Positions 12,021 to 24,226 are shown, counted from the first letter of the stretch. The stretch is DNA of 64,000 nucleotides from Heterohyrax brucei (GCA_028571685.1 CM053141.1:51086333-51150332), one strand, 5' to 3'. The notes: generated by a model not told the origin, from the letters alone. Numbers and translations are program-made.

Positions 12021-12164
12021 ATTATTCTAATCTTCTCTGGAATGAAACTATTGTCAGCGGTGATAACTCCTGTGTTAAAAAGTAGGTTTCTATATCGAGA
12101 TATCCTTTATAGGAAGATTACCCACCACCCATTAGTTAAGCCAAGCTAAGTAAGAATAATAACA

Positions 12165-12365
12165 GTAACTACAATTTTTGAGTGCTTGCTCTGTCCTCAA
12201 CATATTATGTCCTTTAAATTTCACAATAATAATTTGAGTTACATACTATTACATTGATTTCTAAGTAAGAAAATGAGGTGGAAGGAGGAAATTTCTCAAG
12301 TTTAGTAAGTGGTGTGCATAACATTCAAACATAGGCTGTCTGACTCCATAAATCATGGTCTAAAC
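12165..12365 (-). mobile_element. MIR, antisense
   Basis: The antisense MIR pattern is clear: gagtgcttgctctgt, tttaaatttcacaataata, aagaaaatgaggtggaagga and gctgtctgactccataaatc. Confidence 0.7.
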
Positions 12366-12617
12366 AATCACAAACTTTTCTATGTATCCAGAATACAAGA
12401 CTTGCTTCCTGTGCAAAGCTACACTGAGCCTGAGGAGTGTTAACATTATTCAGAACGTCTTACTGGTCACCACACAGCACAGCACTAGGGGTGACAGGAG
12501 TTTTCTTTTCAAAAAAGAAAAACGAAAACTAAATAAACCTTTTAAACTGAGTATTGTGAATGAAATCTGGTTAAAATTAATCCTTCTAGCAATATTGGTG
12601 CATGCTTGATGAATATT

Positions 12618-12661
12618 CAGCATGAGTCGGATCCCACTCGACGGCACTTGCCTTGTCTTGG
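12618..12661 (+). mobile_element. Ultrashort SINE-tail insertion (44 bp)
   Basis: Only the SINE 3' tail is present (catgagtcggatcccactcg, then acggcacttg). It is flanked by the perfect 10 bp duplication gatgaatatt (12608-12617 and 12662-12671). There is no tRNA-like head and no poly-A. The ggatcc core differs from the ggaatcg of the full-length SINEs. Confidence 0.8.
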
Positions 12662-12699
12662 GATGAATATTGTCCCTGCTAAACAATCCCAAAGTGATG

Positions 12700-12905
12700 C
12701 ATGCGTAACAAGACTGGCCTGAGTTTAATCTCAGACTCTGCCACAATCCCAAGATCTGCTTAAGGTCTCTGAATATCACGTGAAAATGGGTCTAACAATG
12801 TCTCCTCTTGTGCTTTGGTTGTTATGAGAATAACAATAGGTTTGCCAAACACCCAACCCAGTGTTTAGCACATCAGTGGGATCAATCAATGTGTTTGTCC
12901 TTATT
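12700..12905 (+). mobile_element. MIR
   Basis: The order gactctgccacaatc, gtgaaaatgggtctaacaat, ggttgttatgagaataa and cagtgtttagcacatca is that of MIR. Confidence 0.65.
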
Positions 12906-13261
12906 TTCCACACTCACCACTACCATCATTAAAAAATAATTCAAAGGAAATTTATGGCTCTAGGTTAGCCTATGTTCATGTTTTCTTCACTAGATATAGG
13001 CTACCTCATGCTACCAAATCAGTTACGATTTTGTATGCTCTTAAGAAACAGTTTTATTCATCTATCTATGAGTCATCTATATTTTATTAATGATGGTACA
13101 TAAATTCCAAATAAACTTTCAAAACATGTTGATAAATTAAAACAAAATATGTGTTACAAAATTTCAGATCCAAATCTCTAATGTCTAATTTAAATGAAAC
13201 ACTTTAAAAATATTTTAAAGAAACACTATTTCTTTACCGTTAAAAATTTAGGAATTTCACA
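12906..13261. other. Unassigned AT-rich DNA
   Basis: No repeat or gene is recognised. Confidence 0.5.
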
Positions 13262-14700
13262 GTAACAGACACACGAGGAAAAGCCTATGATCACTATCCA
13301 TTAGAGAAATGCAATTCTACATCACAGTGAGATATCATTTCACCCTTGTATCACTGGCTTGAATAAAAAAAAATTAAAATTAAAAAAAAAAGGAAAACAG
13401 AAAATAAATGGTGGAAGGCTGTGGTGAGATTTGAAATCTTAAGCACCACTTCCGGGAATGAAAATGGTACAATCATTTTTGAAAATGATACGGTGCTTCC
13501 TTAGAAAGCTAGATATAGAAACACCATATGATCGAGCAATTCCACTCCTAGGAATACATCCCAGAGAAATAAGAGCCATCACATGAATAGACATACACAT
13601 ACACACATTCACTGCACCATTGTCCACATCAGCAAAAGATGGAAATGACCTAGATGCCCATCTAGATAAATGGATGACAATGGAGTACTATGCAATGATA
13701 AGGAAAAATGATTAATCTGTGAACCATGACATGACATACATGAATCTGGGAGGCTTTATGTTAAGTGAGATAAACCAAATCATAAAAAGAAATATTGTAT
13801 GAAACCACTACAAGAAAAACTCATGTAAATGTTTAAACACAAAAAGAAATAATCTTTGATGATTATGAAGGAGTGGAGGGGTTGGGATGGAAAAACCTAA
13901 GTAGACCATACGTAAGTAGTAACTCTGGTGAAGGGTAAGACAGTATACAGTACCAGGAAAGCTAACACGACGTGTCCAAAGCAAGGTCATGGAAACTTCA
14001 CAGACACAAACTTCCCAAAGGACTACATTACTAGGCTGAGGGGTGTGGGGACCTTGGTCTCAGTGAATATCTAACTCAACTAGCGTAACACAATTTCTAC
14101 CTTCCACTTTGGTGAATAGCATCTGGGTTCTTAAAACCTGTGAACAGCCACTTAAGATATTCTAAACTGAAGACATAAAGGAAAGATTAGTCCTAAGGAT
14201 GAATGGACCACAACTACCACAGCCTCCACCAGACTGAGACAAATACAACTAGACAGTACCCAACCACCACCACTGACTGTTCTGACATTGGATAACAGGA
14301 GAGGGTTCTGGATGGAGCTGGAGAAAAATGTAGAAAAAAAAATTCTAACTCACAAACAACAGACTTACTAGCCTCATGGAGACAGCAGAAACCCTGAGCG
14401 CACAGCTCCCAGAAACTTTTTAGCCCAGTAACAAAGTCACTCCTGAGGCTCACCCTACAAACAAAGATTAGACAGGTCCACAGAACAAAGAAGATTATAG
14501 GTGCATACCACCCCAGGGGCAAGGACTAGAAAGCAGGGTGGGAGGGGGGGTGGCCGGCCAGGAAAGCTGGTACTAGGGAGCCCAAGATTGAGAAGGAAGA
14601 CTGTTGACATGTTGTGGGGTTGATATCCAATGTCATAAAATAATACGTATTCTCCTTAATGAAAAGTACAATAAAGGACATCTCATTAAGTCATCCAAAG
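13262..14700 (+). mobile_element. Old L1 3' end (ORF2 C-terminus and 3' UTR)
   Basis: 5'-truncated sense L1. The ORF2 C-terminal region is recognisable from atgcaattctacatcacagt through ccatatgatcgagcaattcc to gaaatattgtatgaaac, broken by stops and A-rich insertions. The 3' UTR follows (aggagagggttctggatgga, tcactcctgaggctcaccct) to aagtacaataaagg. Its 3' UTR type differs from those of L1-B and L1-D, marking an older subfamily. Confidence 0.75.
14536..14550 (+). other. G-quadruplex-like motif in an L1 3' UTR
   Basis: Four G runs of three or more with one-base loops, pattern gggtgggaggggggg. G-rich tracts in L1 3' UTRs are a known feature of mammalian L1. Confidence 0.6.
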
Positions 14701-14712
14701 CACAATGAAAAG

Positions 14713-15247
14713 GAATTATAAAGAAATTATGAGCTTTTGAAATGAGAAAATGTATATAAATCTTCAAATATGAAGTCAACATTACCAGTGAAACTTTTTT
14801 TTATTTGGTGAAGCAGATATCTGCACTTACTCATGTTGTTCAAAATTAAGTCTCTACTGTCTAAACTTAAGGAATGTCTCTTCTGCATTTCTATTAGTGT
14901 CATCTAGAATTTCAGATATTTTCATGCCATTGGTAATTACTGTTCTTTATCTTCCTAAGTTGTACAATTATTTACAAAAACTTGGAACTATAATACCAAA
15001 ACAAGCAGAAATATCCATACTTTAACAACTTTATATCTTTGTTCATAGCACATCCAACAATAATTTTACTTACTGAAAATTGTTCTGATTAATAAAATTA
15101 ATATTTTAGTATACAACATCAGAGAGATATTTAAGAATTTGAAGATGGTGAACATGTATTTCTTTTCTTTTCCTTATGTTTTGCATTTGGTGAATTCATA
15201 TAAAAAGGCTAAAAGTTTTCTACAGTGACTCAGAATCAGGATTTCTT
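14713..15247. other. Unassigned AT-rich DNA
   Basis: No repeat is recognised between two L1 ends. Confidence 0.5.
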
Positions 15248-15890
15248 TTCTTTCTTTTTTTCCTTTTTTATTTTTTATTAATTACAATAAAAGAATTAAA
15301 TTTCTAATACCAGTGATAGCCACGATGGAGCTCACAAAATTGAGTCTCACTGGCAAAACAAGAATAAAGGGGTACATCCTGAGATCTCCACTAAAATACT
15401 GCAATCGATGGTCCAGGGGCTTTGGGGTCCCCCTGGGAGCACGGTCCTTGGCCCTGATGCTGCCCCTGTCTATAAATCGTAGTGAAGGTCAACTTTTCGG
15501 ACAGCAATGGATTGGACTTGGCGATGCAGAGTGACCGTATGTTGTGGAAACTTTATGGTTCTAGGCATCTATAGGATGTCACCCTGCTGACCTCTTGCTG
15601 GAGGAAGGGGAGTGGGTGGAGCGGAGGGGATAGAAGACTGTTGGGAGGATAGGACATATATGGAACAGAGAGGAAGGGTGTGCTGTCACCGTGCAGGGAC
15701 AGCAGTGGGAGCTGCATTTAGGTGAGCATGCAAATTTATATGGGAATGTACATTTTCATTCAATCATAAAAAAAATAAATCTAACATCTATCAATTATCT
15801 ACAATAAAGCCTCAGCTCTCACCCACCCATGTAGCCAACACAGTCATTTTCTTCTGTGGATAATTCTCTTGTTAAGACCTTGTAACAGGA
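15248..15890 (-). mobile_element. Short antisense L1 3' end, split by a sense L1
   Basis: Pieces 15248-15307 (ttattaattacaataaaaga) and 15774-15890 (catgtagccaacacagtcat, attctcttgttaagacctt) match the 3' end of L1-A at 20550-20700. A sense L1 3' UTR lies between them. The copy was truncated to about 180 bp. Confidence 0.75.
15308..15773 (+). mobile_element. 5'-truncated L1 3' UTR
   Basis: Sense copy of the 3' UTR type found in L1-D, from accagtgatagccacgatgg to cattttcattcaatcataaa. It contains only UTR sequence. Flanks aattaaatttctaa and aaataaatctaa are compatible with a short degraded duplication. Confidence 0.8.
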
Positions 15891-16724
15891 TTTCTTAAAA
15901 ATACTTCTTGTTCAATAGCAAGTACATTTTTGAGAACAGCACTGTACATTTGAAAGGTCAGTAAGATGATGGGAATTGTGCAGAATCAGCCCTACCTATT
16001 CTTTTGGTTAGAGCAATGTGTGGTGTCCCAATCACTATTCTTGATACATCTAGGTCATTTCACAATTAAAAGCCATGCTCGATAAGAGACTTGCCCTAGT
16101 GTGGGCTTCACAAACAAGAAAATACATTGCCACAGTGACTTTTCAAAGACACATGTGCTCTTTGGGTGGCATTATTTATTTTTTTTATTCTTTCTGAGAA
16201 AAATGACAAAACAGTAGGCATTTTTGTTACAATTCTAGGGCTTGATATTTAAAAGGCTTTTCAAATATTTAAAAAGAAATAAGAATATTACTATATAGTA
16301 GTGTCTTATACACATCAAAGTTTAAAGAAAAGAACAGTAAAACCTTAGTCAAATTGCTTCTTCCAGGTGAGCCAGTATATCTAAAAGGGTAAATGAAATC
16401 AAATGAATATAATCAGGACACATTCTTGGAAAACATAAAACTGTAACAGCATGAAGAAAGTAAATTAAGCATAGAAGCCTGGATTAAAGATCTCAAAACC
16501 AGACCACGTCTGCTGAGTGATACACAAAGAAGAAATACAGGAGTCTTGAAAAGGAAATATTGATTTGACTTTTACTACTTTTAAATGATACAGAGTAACT
16601 TATTTTCATACCTCTGTGAAGGTGGTCTATGGTCTAAACATAATAATCTCATCTAGATTTGCACAAATCTAAATTTTCATGAATAAATATGGACCTCATA
16701 ATGAACAAATGTCTCTCATTTTTC
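15891..16724. other. Unassigned AT-rich DNA
   Basis: No recognised repeat or coding signal. Confidence 0.5.
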
Positions 16725-17010
16725 TTGTCCAAGTCTTTGCTCAAATTACATCTTTCAGTGAATTCTTCCCTCATCACTCAGTTTATTACTTCAAATTGCC
16801 CTTTCCCAACTCTTTCCTGACACCCCTGTTCTCACACTCCTGAGTCACTTCGTCTGCTTTTAATTTTTTTCGGCACAGTACTTAGTTTTATAACTACAGA
16901 AGACTATAGAATTCACTTTTTTACTAAATTTTATTTCTATATTCCTCTCTGATAAAATACAAACTTACGAATAGACACCTTTCTGTATTTTTCTGTTCAC
17001 TGATGGATAC
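16725..17010 (+). mobile_element. L2 LINE 3' end
   Basis: The order tctttgctcaaattacatct, agtgaattcttccctcatca, cggcacagtacttagtttta and tctgttcactgatggataca follows the L2 3' end. Confidence 0.65.
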
Positions 17011-17034
17011 AAAGCCCTTAAATACTGAAAGGAA

Positions 17035-17262
17035 ATTAAGAGTTGTTACGTGCTATGTAGTCAATTCCCACTCACAGAGGCCCTATACACAGCAGAAAGA
17101 AACATTATCGGGTCTTGTACCATCCCCACAATTGCAGTTATTCTTGAGTCCACTGTTGCAGCTGCCAGGTCAATCCACGCCATTGCATGTGCTCCTCTTT
17201 TTCACTGACCATCTACTTTGCCAAGCACGATTTCCTTCTCAGAGGACTGCTCCTTCCTGATA
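17035..17262 (-). mobile_element. 5'-truncated RTE 3' end, antisense
   Basis: It matches the 3' end of the RTE at 2192: cctatacacagcagaaagaa, accatccccacaattgcagt and tactttgccaagcacgattt. It ends in the C-terminal coding part. Confidence 0.75.
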
Positions 17263-17404
17263 ACTAACAGTAGTTCAGTAAGTATTTTTAAGTCACTAAA
17301 AATATTTTAAGGAAAACTGGGCAAAAGAACTCAAATTATTAAGTACTCAAATTTATTAATTGTTATGAGATAACATTTAGTGATAATGAATCATCTAATT
17401 TTAC

Positions 17405-18278
17405 TAGCAGTGACAGCACACATTAGAAAAAAGATCAATACTAACTGGACTTCAACACAATTTGAGTACTCCTCCCATCTTAACTCAATATTGCAAGGAC
17501 AGAGTAGCTGGGGCGGGGGGGTGGGGACCATGCTCTTAGCGGAAATCAAGGCCAATTGGCACAGCTAGCATTTTGCTAATGAGGATTCTCTGCACCCCTC
17601 ATCAGTGAGTGGCATCTGGGGTCTTAAAAGCTGCCAAGCTGCCATCTGAGGGTAGAGCAAATGGTCCAAACTCTGCAGGAATGGATGATCACCAAAGTCC
17701 ATAACGACACAGGGGAAAGAAAATCCAGAGAGACCCATGTGAGTGGACATCTACATTGACTTGTGACTGGAAGAACCAGAGGGTGCCTGGCCACTACCAG
17801 TGACAGCCATGATGGAGCTTACAAAGTTGAGTCTCACTGGCAACAAGAGAATAAACAGGAGTGCACCCTGAGATCTCCAGTAAAAGACTGCAATTGACTG
17901 TGCGGGAGCTTCGGGGTTCCCCTGGGAGCATGGCCCCTGGCCCTGATGCTGCCCCGTCCATAAATCAGAATGAAGGTCAACTTTTCGGACAGCAATGGAT
18001 TGGACTTGGTGACGCAGAGTGACTGCATATTGTGGGAACTTTATGGTTCTAGGCATCTATAGGATGTTATCCTGCTGACCTCTTGCTGGAGGAAGGGGAG
18101 TGGGTGGAGAGGAGGAGACTGTTGGGAGGATAGGACATGTACGGAGTAGAGAGGAAGGGTGTGCTGTCACCGTGCAGAGAGAGTAGTGGGAGCTGCATAT
18201 AGGTGAGCATGCAAATTTATATGGGAGTGTACATTTTCATTCAATCATAATAAAATGAAATAAAATAAAAAATGCCTT
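17405..18278 (+). mobile_element. 5'-truncated L1 3' UTR
   Basis: Sense copy running from agcagtgacagcacacatta to caatcataataaaatg plus an A-rich tail. It is the same UTR type as L1-D and nearly all UTR. It includes a strong G-rich tract at 17510-17526. No clear target-site duplication is seen. Confidence 0.85.
17510..17526 (+). other. G-quadruplex-like motif in an L1 3' UTR
   Basis: Runs of 4, 7 and 4 G separated by single bases. The antisense equivalent in L1-N is the C-rich tract at about 21966-21983. Confidence 0.6.
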
Positions 18279-18787
18279 CAGGGCTACTACAGTCTATGAA
18301 AAACAATCTTTCAAGATTGCTTTAATACTCTTCATACTGGAAAAATGAGAAAAAGCCAAGGAATTCCAAAAGATGCAATCCTATTGTGCACAAAAGGGAT
18401 GTTGTAAGCCAGAGAACGCTGGGGAAAACACAGAGAACCATGCGGCTATATGATAAATAATATTCCTGCCAATGATATTCCGCCATGCACTCCTATGTCT
18501 GCCATTTAGATATCTTTAGTCTATGACTTAAAACTGGGTGTCAGGACCACAATTCAGTTATTAAACTGAGGCGTCAACAACCTTTCAAAGCTTAGCTCAA
18601 AGACAGCAAGGTGTTTTATTATTAGAGGCTCTAACCCTAAACCCTTGATTATGCCATTCACTGGGAAAATCAGTAACTGAATGCCCACCACCAAAAAAAA
18701 GTCATACCATATCGCTGTCCCCAAAATCTGGTGTATTTATTTGTAAAGCCTGATACAACTCAAATAAAACATCTTCAGCGAGTTCGA
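18279..18787. other. Unassigned DNA
   Basis: No repeat or gene is recognised. Confidence 0.5.
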
Positions 18788-18936
18788 AAACCACTGCTGT
18801 CAAGTCTGACTCATAGCAACCCTAGATATCAGAGTACAGCTGCCCCACAGTTTCCAAGGAGTGCCTGGTGGATTTGTGCTGCTGACTTTTGGTTAGCAAA
18901 CATAGCATTTAACCCAATACACCACCAGGGTTTCCC
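18788..18936 (-). mobile_element. AfroSINE, antisense
   Basis: Complete antisense order from cactgctgtcaagtctgact through ttccaaggagtgcctggtgg to accaccagggtttcc. Confidence 0.85.
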
Positions 18937-18974
18937 TGAAACAGATAAGGCCTCAAGAAATTGCTGTGTAACCT

Positions 18975-19606
18975 ACCTGGAGCAGATGAAAACCAAAAAC
19001 ATCAAAGATGTGAGGAAAACGTGAGATCAGAAGACAGAAGGGTCCACATACTTGGGAAACTACATCAGCAGGAGACCAGAACTAGATGGTGTTTGGCCAA
19101 CACCAAAAGCTGGCCTGACAGGGAACACAATGCAGAGTCTTTAATGAAGCACAGCAAAAAGGGGAGTGCAGATCTAGAACTCTATTAAAAGACCAGACTT
19201 GATGGCCTGACAATCTGGAGGGTCTCCTGAGAACATGGCCCCTGGACTTGCTGCTAGCACTGAGCTGAAACCACCACTGAAGTCAACACTTCAGTCAAAG
19301 ATGGGACTGGACTATGGGACAGGGTGTTGCAGGTGGTGTGTATACTTTATGGTTTAATATATATATGAGGCTGTCCAACTTGTTCCTCTCTACAGGGGAC
19401 AGCAGAGGGTGGAGAGGAGGGAAACAAGTGTTGGCTCAGAGAATACTGAAGTATAGAGTGGAAACGAAGAATGGGCTGTCACAGGGTGAGGATAGCAGAT
19501 AGAGTTGCATAGAGGCGTGTGTTTGGGGTTTGGTCTGGCAAATTGACTTGGGTTGTAAACTTTCACTTCAATCACAACAAAAATAAAATTGAAAACAAAA
19601 AAAAGA
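18975..19606 (+). mobile_element. 5'-truncated L1 3' UTR with target-site duplication
   Basis: Sense L1 3' UTR of the L1-C type, ending in an A-rich tail (attgaaaacaaaaaaaagaa). The duplication aagaaattgctgtgt plus aacct flanks it at 18955-18974 and 19607-19627, with one extra base on the right. Confidence 0.85.
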
Positions 19607-19723
19607 AAGAAATTGCTGTGTGAACCTAAATAGGAGATGGTTAAATTGCTTTCAGAAGGGTGAGGACCAGTGGACACAGAACTCGCCAAAGATGTTTTGA
19701 GTTGCATGTTAAAAAAAAGAGGG

Positions 19724-19880
19724 TGCTCAGGTGGCACAGTGGTTAAGTGCCACAGCTGCTAACCAACAGGTTGGCAGTTCAGATTTACCAGTTAGCTGCT
19801 CCTTAGGAATGCCATGAGACAGTTCTAATCTGTCTTTAGAGTTGTTATGAGTCAGAATCAATTCAATGGCAGATGGTTGA
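19724..19880 (+). mobile_element. AfroSINE
   Basis: Sense copy: caggtggcacagtggttaag, gctaaccaacaggttggcag, then ttatgagtcagaatcaattc. Confidence 0.85.
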
Positions 19881-20465
19881 AAGAGGAGTAGGATTTCTAA
19901 GGCAGAGAAGAAGTCAGTGACAACACAAATTTGAGACATAAAGGTGCACTGCAATCAGGGAGAAAAGAGTGTAGTGTTATGATAATCTAGGTCATAAAGG
20001 AGAAAAATAGGTATTATCGATGAAAAACAGCTAGACGTAAAGCACAGGAAGCACATGGAACGGCTTTTAAATTTTATCATGGAAGGAATAGTGGGGATCT
20101 CCATAGGTATTTAATAGGAAAATAAACTTTTATTTGGTTATCAACTCCAGAAAATAGTGTTTTCCAAATAATAAGTAACTTGACAAATATATATCTGAGA
20201 ATCACAAGGGCTATATAGATTGATGATTCTCCAGAAATTATGTGACCTCAAACATAAATGAATTTACAAAGCTCTAATAATAGATGGTCATATCTGTACA
20301 CCTACATATACTTATATATGTATGTGTTGTTTTAGTACATTATATCATATTTTTTAAGTCACCAAGAAAAAGGAATAATGAAACGTCAAAATTAAATGAC
20401 TTAAAAAAAACCTGGTAAAATAACACAGCCAATCTAAGACTATTTTTTTCTCAGTCTAGATTACT
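19881..20465. other. Unassigned AT-rich DNA
   Basis: A small TA-rich patch lies at about 20300-20330. No repeat family is recognised. Confidence 0.5.
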
Positions 20466-20547
20466 AGCAAACACATTTCTGTAATATTAACTTGGTTTAC
20501 AAAGTCTTAGAAAAGTACTCTAAGTGAAATAATCAATAATACTTTTT
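20466..20547 (+). repeat. Left arm of an inverted repeat, outer part
   Basis: The sequence acttggtttacaaagtctt...gtactctaagtgaaataatc is the reverse complement, with few changes, of 29715-29785. The arm continues at 28604 after the L1-A insertion. Confidence 0.75.
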
Positions 20548-21210
20548 ATTATTTAAAATTTTATTTTTATTAATTATAGTAAAAGAATAAAATTTCTAAC
20601 ATCAATCAATTATCTCATCAATGACAAACCCTCGCCCCCCAACCATGTAGCCAACACAGTTATTTTCTTCCGTGTATAATTCTCTTGTTAAGTCCTTATA
20701 ACTGGGGTCTCATAGAAAATTTGTCCTTTTGACACTGATTGATTTCACTCAGCAAGATCTCTTCCAAATGAGACCACGTTATGAGATGTTTTCTAAAATT
20801 GTCATTGTTTTTTATCATAGCATAGTGTTCCATTGAGTATATGTACCATAGTTTGCTTATCCTTTCATTGTTGATGGGCATCTGGGTTGATTCCTACTTT
20901 TTGCTATTGTGCACTGTACTGCAACCAACATTTGTGTACATGTGTCTGTTTCTGTGACAACCTTTGTTTCTGAAGGATAAATTCTAAGCAGTGGAATTAC
21001 AGGATCAAGTGGTATATCTATTTCCAGCACTTTAAGGAAGTACCAGATTGTTTTCCAAAGAGGTTGTACTATTTTGTAATCTCACCAGCAGTGTAGGAGA
21101 GTTCCAATTTCTCCACAGTCTCTCCAGCATTTGTTGTGTATTTTTTGGATCATGGTCAACCTTGTTGGGCTGAGATGGTATCTCATTGTAGTTTTAATGT
21201 GAATTTCTTT

Positions 21211-23339
21211 TTTTTTAATTTTTATTTAACATAACTGAGTGAAAATGTACAGTCACATATAAATTTACATGCCCCCCTATATGCAGCTTCCACTGCTCTC
21301 CCTGTCCGGTGACTGCACACTATTCCTCTCTGCTCCATACATGTCTCATCCTCCCAACACTCTCCTTTCCCCTCCTGTCTGTCCACTCCCCTTCCTCCAG
21401 CCAGAGGTCAGCAAGATGATATCCTATAGATGTATAGAACCATAAAGTGCTTCCAATATATGGTTACTCTGCAATGCCAAGTCCAATCCATTCCTGTCCA
21501 AAGAATGGATCTTTGTTATAATTTATGGGAAAGGGCAGCATCAGGGCAGGGGGCCATGCTATCAGAGGAACCCCCAAACCGCTGGACCATCAGTTGAGGT
21601 ATTTTAGTGGAGATCTCATGATGCACCTCTTTTTATTCTTGTGTTGCCACTGAGGGTCCTCTCTGTGAGCTCCGTCGTGGCTATCACTGGTGGTGGCCAG
21701 GCACCATCCGGTTCTTCCGGTCCCAAGTCGATGTAGGCACCCACTCTTGTGGATCTCTCTGTCTTCTCGGTTGTCTTTACCGCATGCCATTTTGGCCCTC
21801 GGTGAGCATCCGTTCCTGCTGAGTTGGGACCATTTGCTGTGTCCTCAGATGGCAGCTTGGCAGCTTTTAAGACCCCAGACGCCACTCACCAAAATGGGGT
21901 GCAGAGAGCTCTCTTAGCAAAACGCTAGTTGTGCCAATTGGCCTGGAATTCGCCTAAGAGCATGGTCCCCCACCCCCCGCCCCAGCTACTCTATCCTTGC
22001 AGTATTGAGTTAAGATGGAAGGAGTACTCAAGTTATGCTGAAGTACACTTATTGTTGTTCTTGTTCCTCATGTGTGCTGTCACCGCTGTCTCCCAACTAG
22101 ATTTCTAGTAACTATCTAAACTAAACCCTCCCCCTCTCGCCCTCCCTCCCATCCCTCCCTTGCAGCTGTCAAAGAGTCTTTTCTTCTATACACAAGTCTG
22201 TTTTTGAGATCTTATCGTAGAGGTCTTATACAGTATTTGTCCCTTTGTCGCTGACTACTTTCACTCAACATAATGTCTTCCAGTTGAAATCAGGTTAGGA
22301 GATGTTTCCTGGAATCATCATTATTCTTTATCATTGCATAGTGCTCCATTGAGTATATGTACCACAGTTTACCTATCCATTCTTCTATTGTTGGGCATCT
22401 GGGTTGATTCCATCTTTTTGCTATTGTGGACTGTGCTGCGATAAACATTCTGGTGCATGTATCCGTTGGTGTGAAAGGCCTTGAATCTGTAGGATATGTT
22501 CCAAGTAGTGCAATTACTGGGTCAAATGGTATATCAATATCCATTTTTTTAAGGAAGCGCCAGATTGCCTTCCAAAGAGGCTGGACCATTTTGCAACTCC
22601 ACCAACAGTGTAGGAGGGTTCCACTTTCTCCACAGCCTCTCCAGCATTTGTTGTTTTGTGTTTTCTGGATCATGGCCAATCTTGTTGGGGTGAGATGGTA
22701 TCTCATTGTTGTCTTGATTTGAATTTCTTTAATAACTAAAGATCGTGAACATGTCCGCATGTGTTTTTTGGCTGCCTGGATCTCCTCTTTAGTGAAGTGT
22801 CTGTCCATCTCCTTTGCCCATCGCTTAATTGGATGGTTTATCTTCTTCTTCTTGATATTTTGTGGTATCTTATCGATTATGGAGATCAGGCGACGGTCTG
22901 ACATAGAGTTGCCTAATATTTTTTCCCATTCTGTGGGTGCTCTTTTAATTCTATTAATAAAGTCTTTGGACGAGCAAAAGTGTTTGATTCTTAAGTTCCC
23001 ATTTATCTATTTTCTCTTCTGTTGATTGAAGTTTCTTTGACAGATTTTGGAGTCTGTCCTCATTGTGTATTAAAACTTCCATCATTGTTCCTACCCTTTC
23101 TTGGATGAGCTTTATCGTTTTAGGTTTGATATTTAGGTCTTTTATCCAGTTGGAGTTGGTTTTTGTATAAGGTGTAAGATATGGATCTTGATTCAGTTTA
23201 TTGCAGATGGATAACCAATTTTGCCAGCACCATTTGTTGAAGATACTGTTTTTACCCCAGTTTAATGTCTTAAGGCCTTTGTCGAATATCAACTGTTCAT
23301 AGGCAGATGGTGTCATCTCTGGGGTCTCAATTCTGTTCC
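21211..23339 (-). mobile_element. L1-N, 5'-truncated L1 nested in L1-A
   Basis: Antisense L1 with a poly-T start, a 3' UTR of the L1-D type (to about 22200) and the ORF2 C-terminal part. The duplication tgaatttcttt flanks it (21200-21210 and 23340-23350), and L1-A ORF2 continues directly on both sides. Its frames are the most open of the fragments here, so it is younger than L1-A. Confidence 0.9.
22290..22904 (-). pseudogene. L1-N ORF2 C-terminal fragment
   Basis: An open stretch of 204 codons at the end of L1 ORF2. It contains the cysteine-rich motif CWRGCGESGTLLHCWWSC (about residues 88-105), typical of the ORF2p C-terminus, and the conserved KLWYIYSMEHYAMIKNNDD near the end. A frameshift separates it from the upstream part (22954-23316, LNWGKNSIFNKWCW). 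The element lacks endonuclease and most of the reverse transcriptase. Confidence 0.85.
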
Positions 23340-24226
23340 TGAATTTCTTTAATAGCTAATGATCATGAGCAATTCTGCATGTGTCTTTTGACTACTTGGA
23401 TATCTTCTTTAGAGAAATGTCTATCTCCTTTGCCCATCACTTAACTGGATTATTTATCGTTTTCTTGTTGATATTTTGTAATACCTTATAGATTATTAAG
23501 ATCAGAAGTCAGTCTGAATGCCAAATATTTTTTTCCCATTCTGTAGATGGTCTTTTAAGTCTTTGGATGAGCAAAAGTGTTTCTTAGTAGTTCCCATTTA
23601 TCTATTTTCCCTTCTGTTGACTGCGCTTTGTCAGATTTTGAAGTCTGTCTACATTGTGTATTAAAACTTCCATTGTTGTTCTGACTTTTTCTTGGATGAG
23701 CTTTATCGTTTTAAATTTGATATTTAGGTCATTTATCTGATTTGAGTTGATTTTTGTATAAGGTGTGAGACATGGGTCTTCTTTTAATTTTTTGCACTTG
23801 GATATCCAATTTTGCCAGCACCATTTGTTAAAGAGACCATTCTTACCCCAGTTTAAAATCTTGGGACCTCTGTCAAATATCCACTGTTCACAGGAGTATG
23901 GTGGCACCTCTGAGGCCTCTACTCTGTTCCATTGGTCTCTATGTCTCTTTTTGTGCCAGTACCAAGCATTTTGACAACTGTGGCAGTGTAATAGGTTCTC
24001 AAGTCAGAAATGAGAGGCCTCACAGTGTGTTCTTCATCTTCAGTAGTGCTTTAGTTATCGGAGATTTCTTCCCTTTCCAAACAAAGTTCATGATTTGTTT
24101 CTCCATCTCATTAAAAGATGTCACTGGAATTTGTATTGGGATTGTATTATATAAGTAGATTGGTTTGGGTAAAATAGACATTTTCACAATGTTGATCCTA
24201 TCCATCAGCAGGGTAGATTACTCCAT

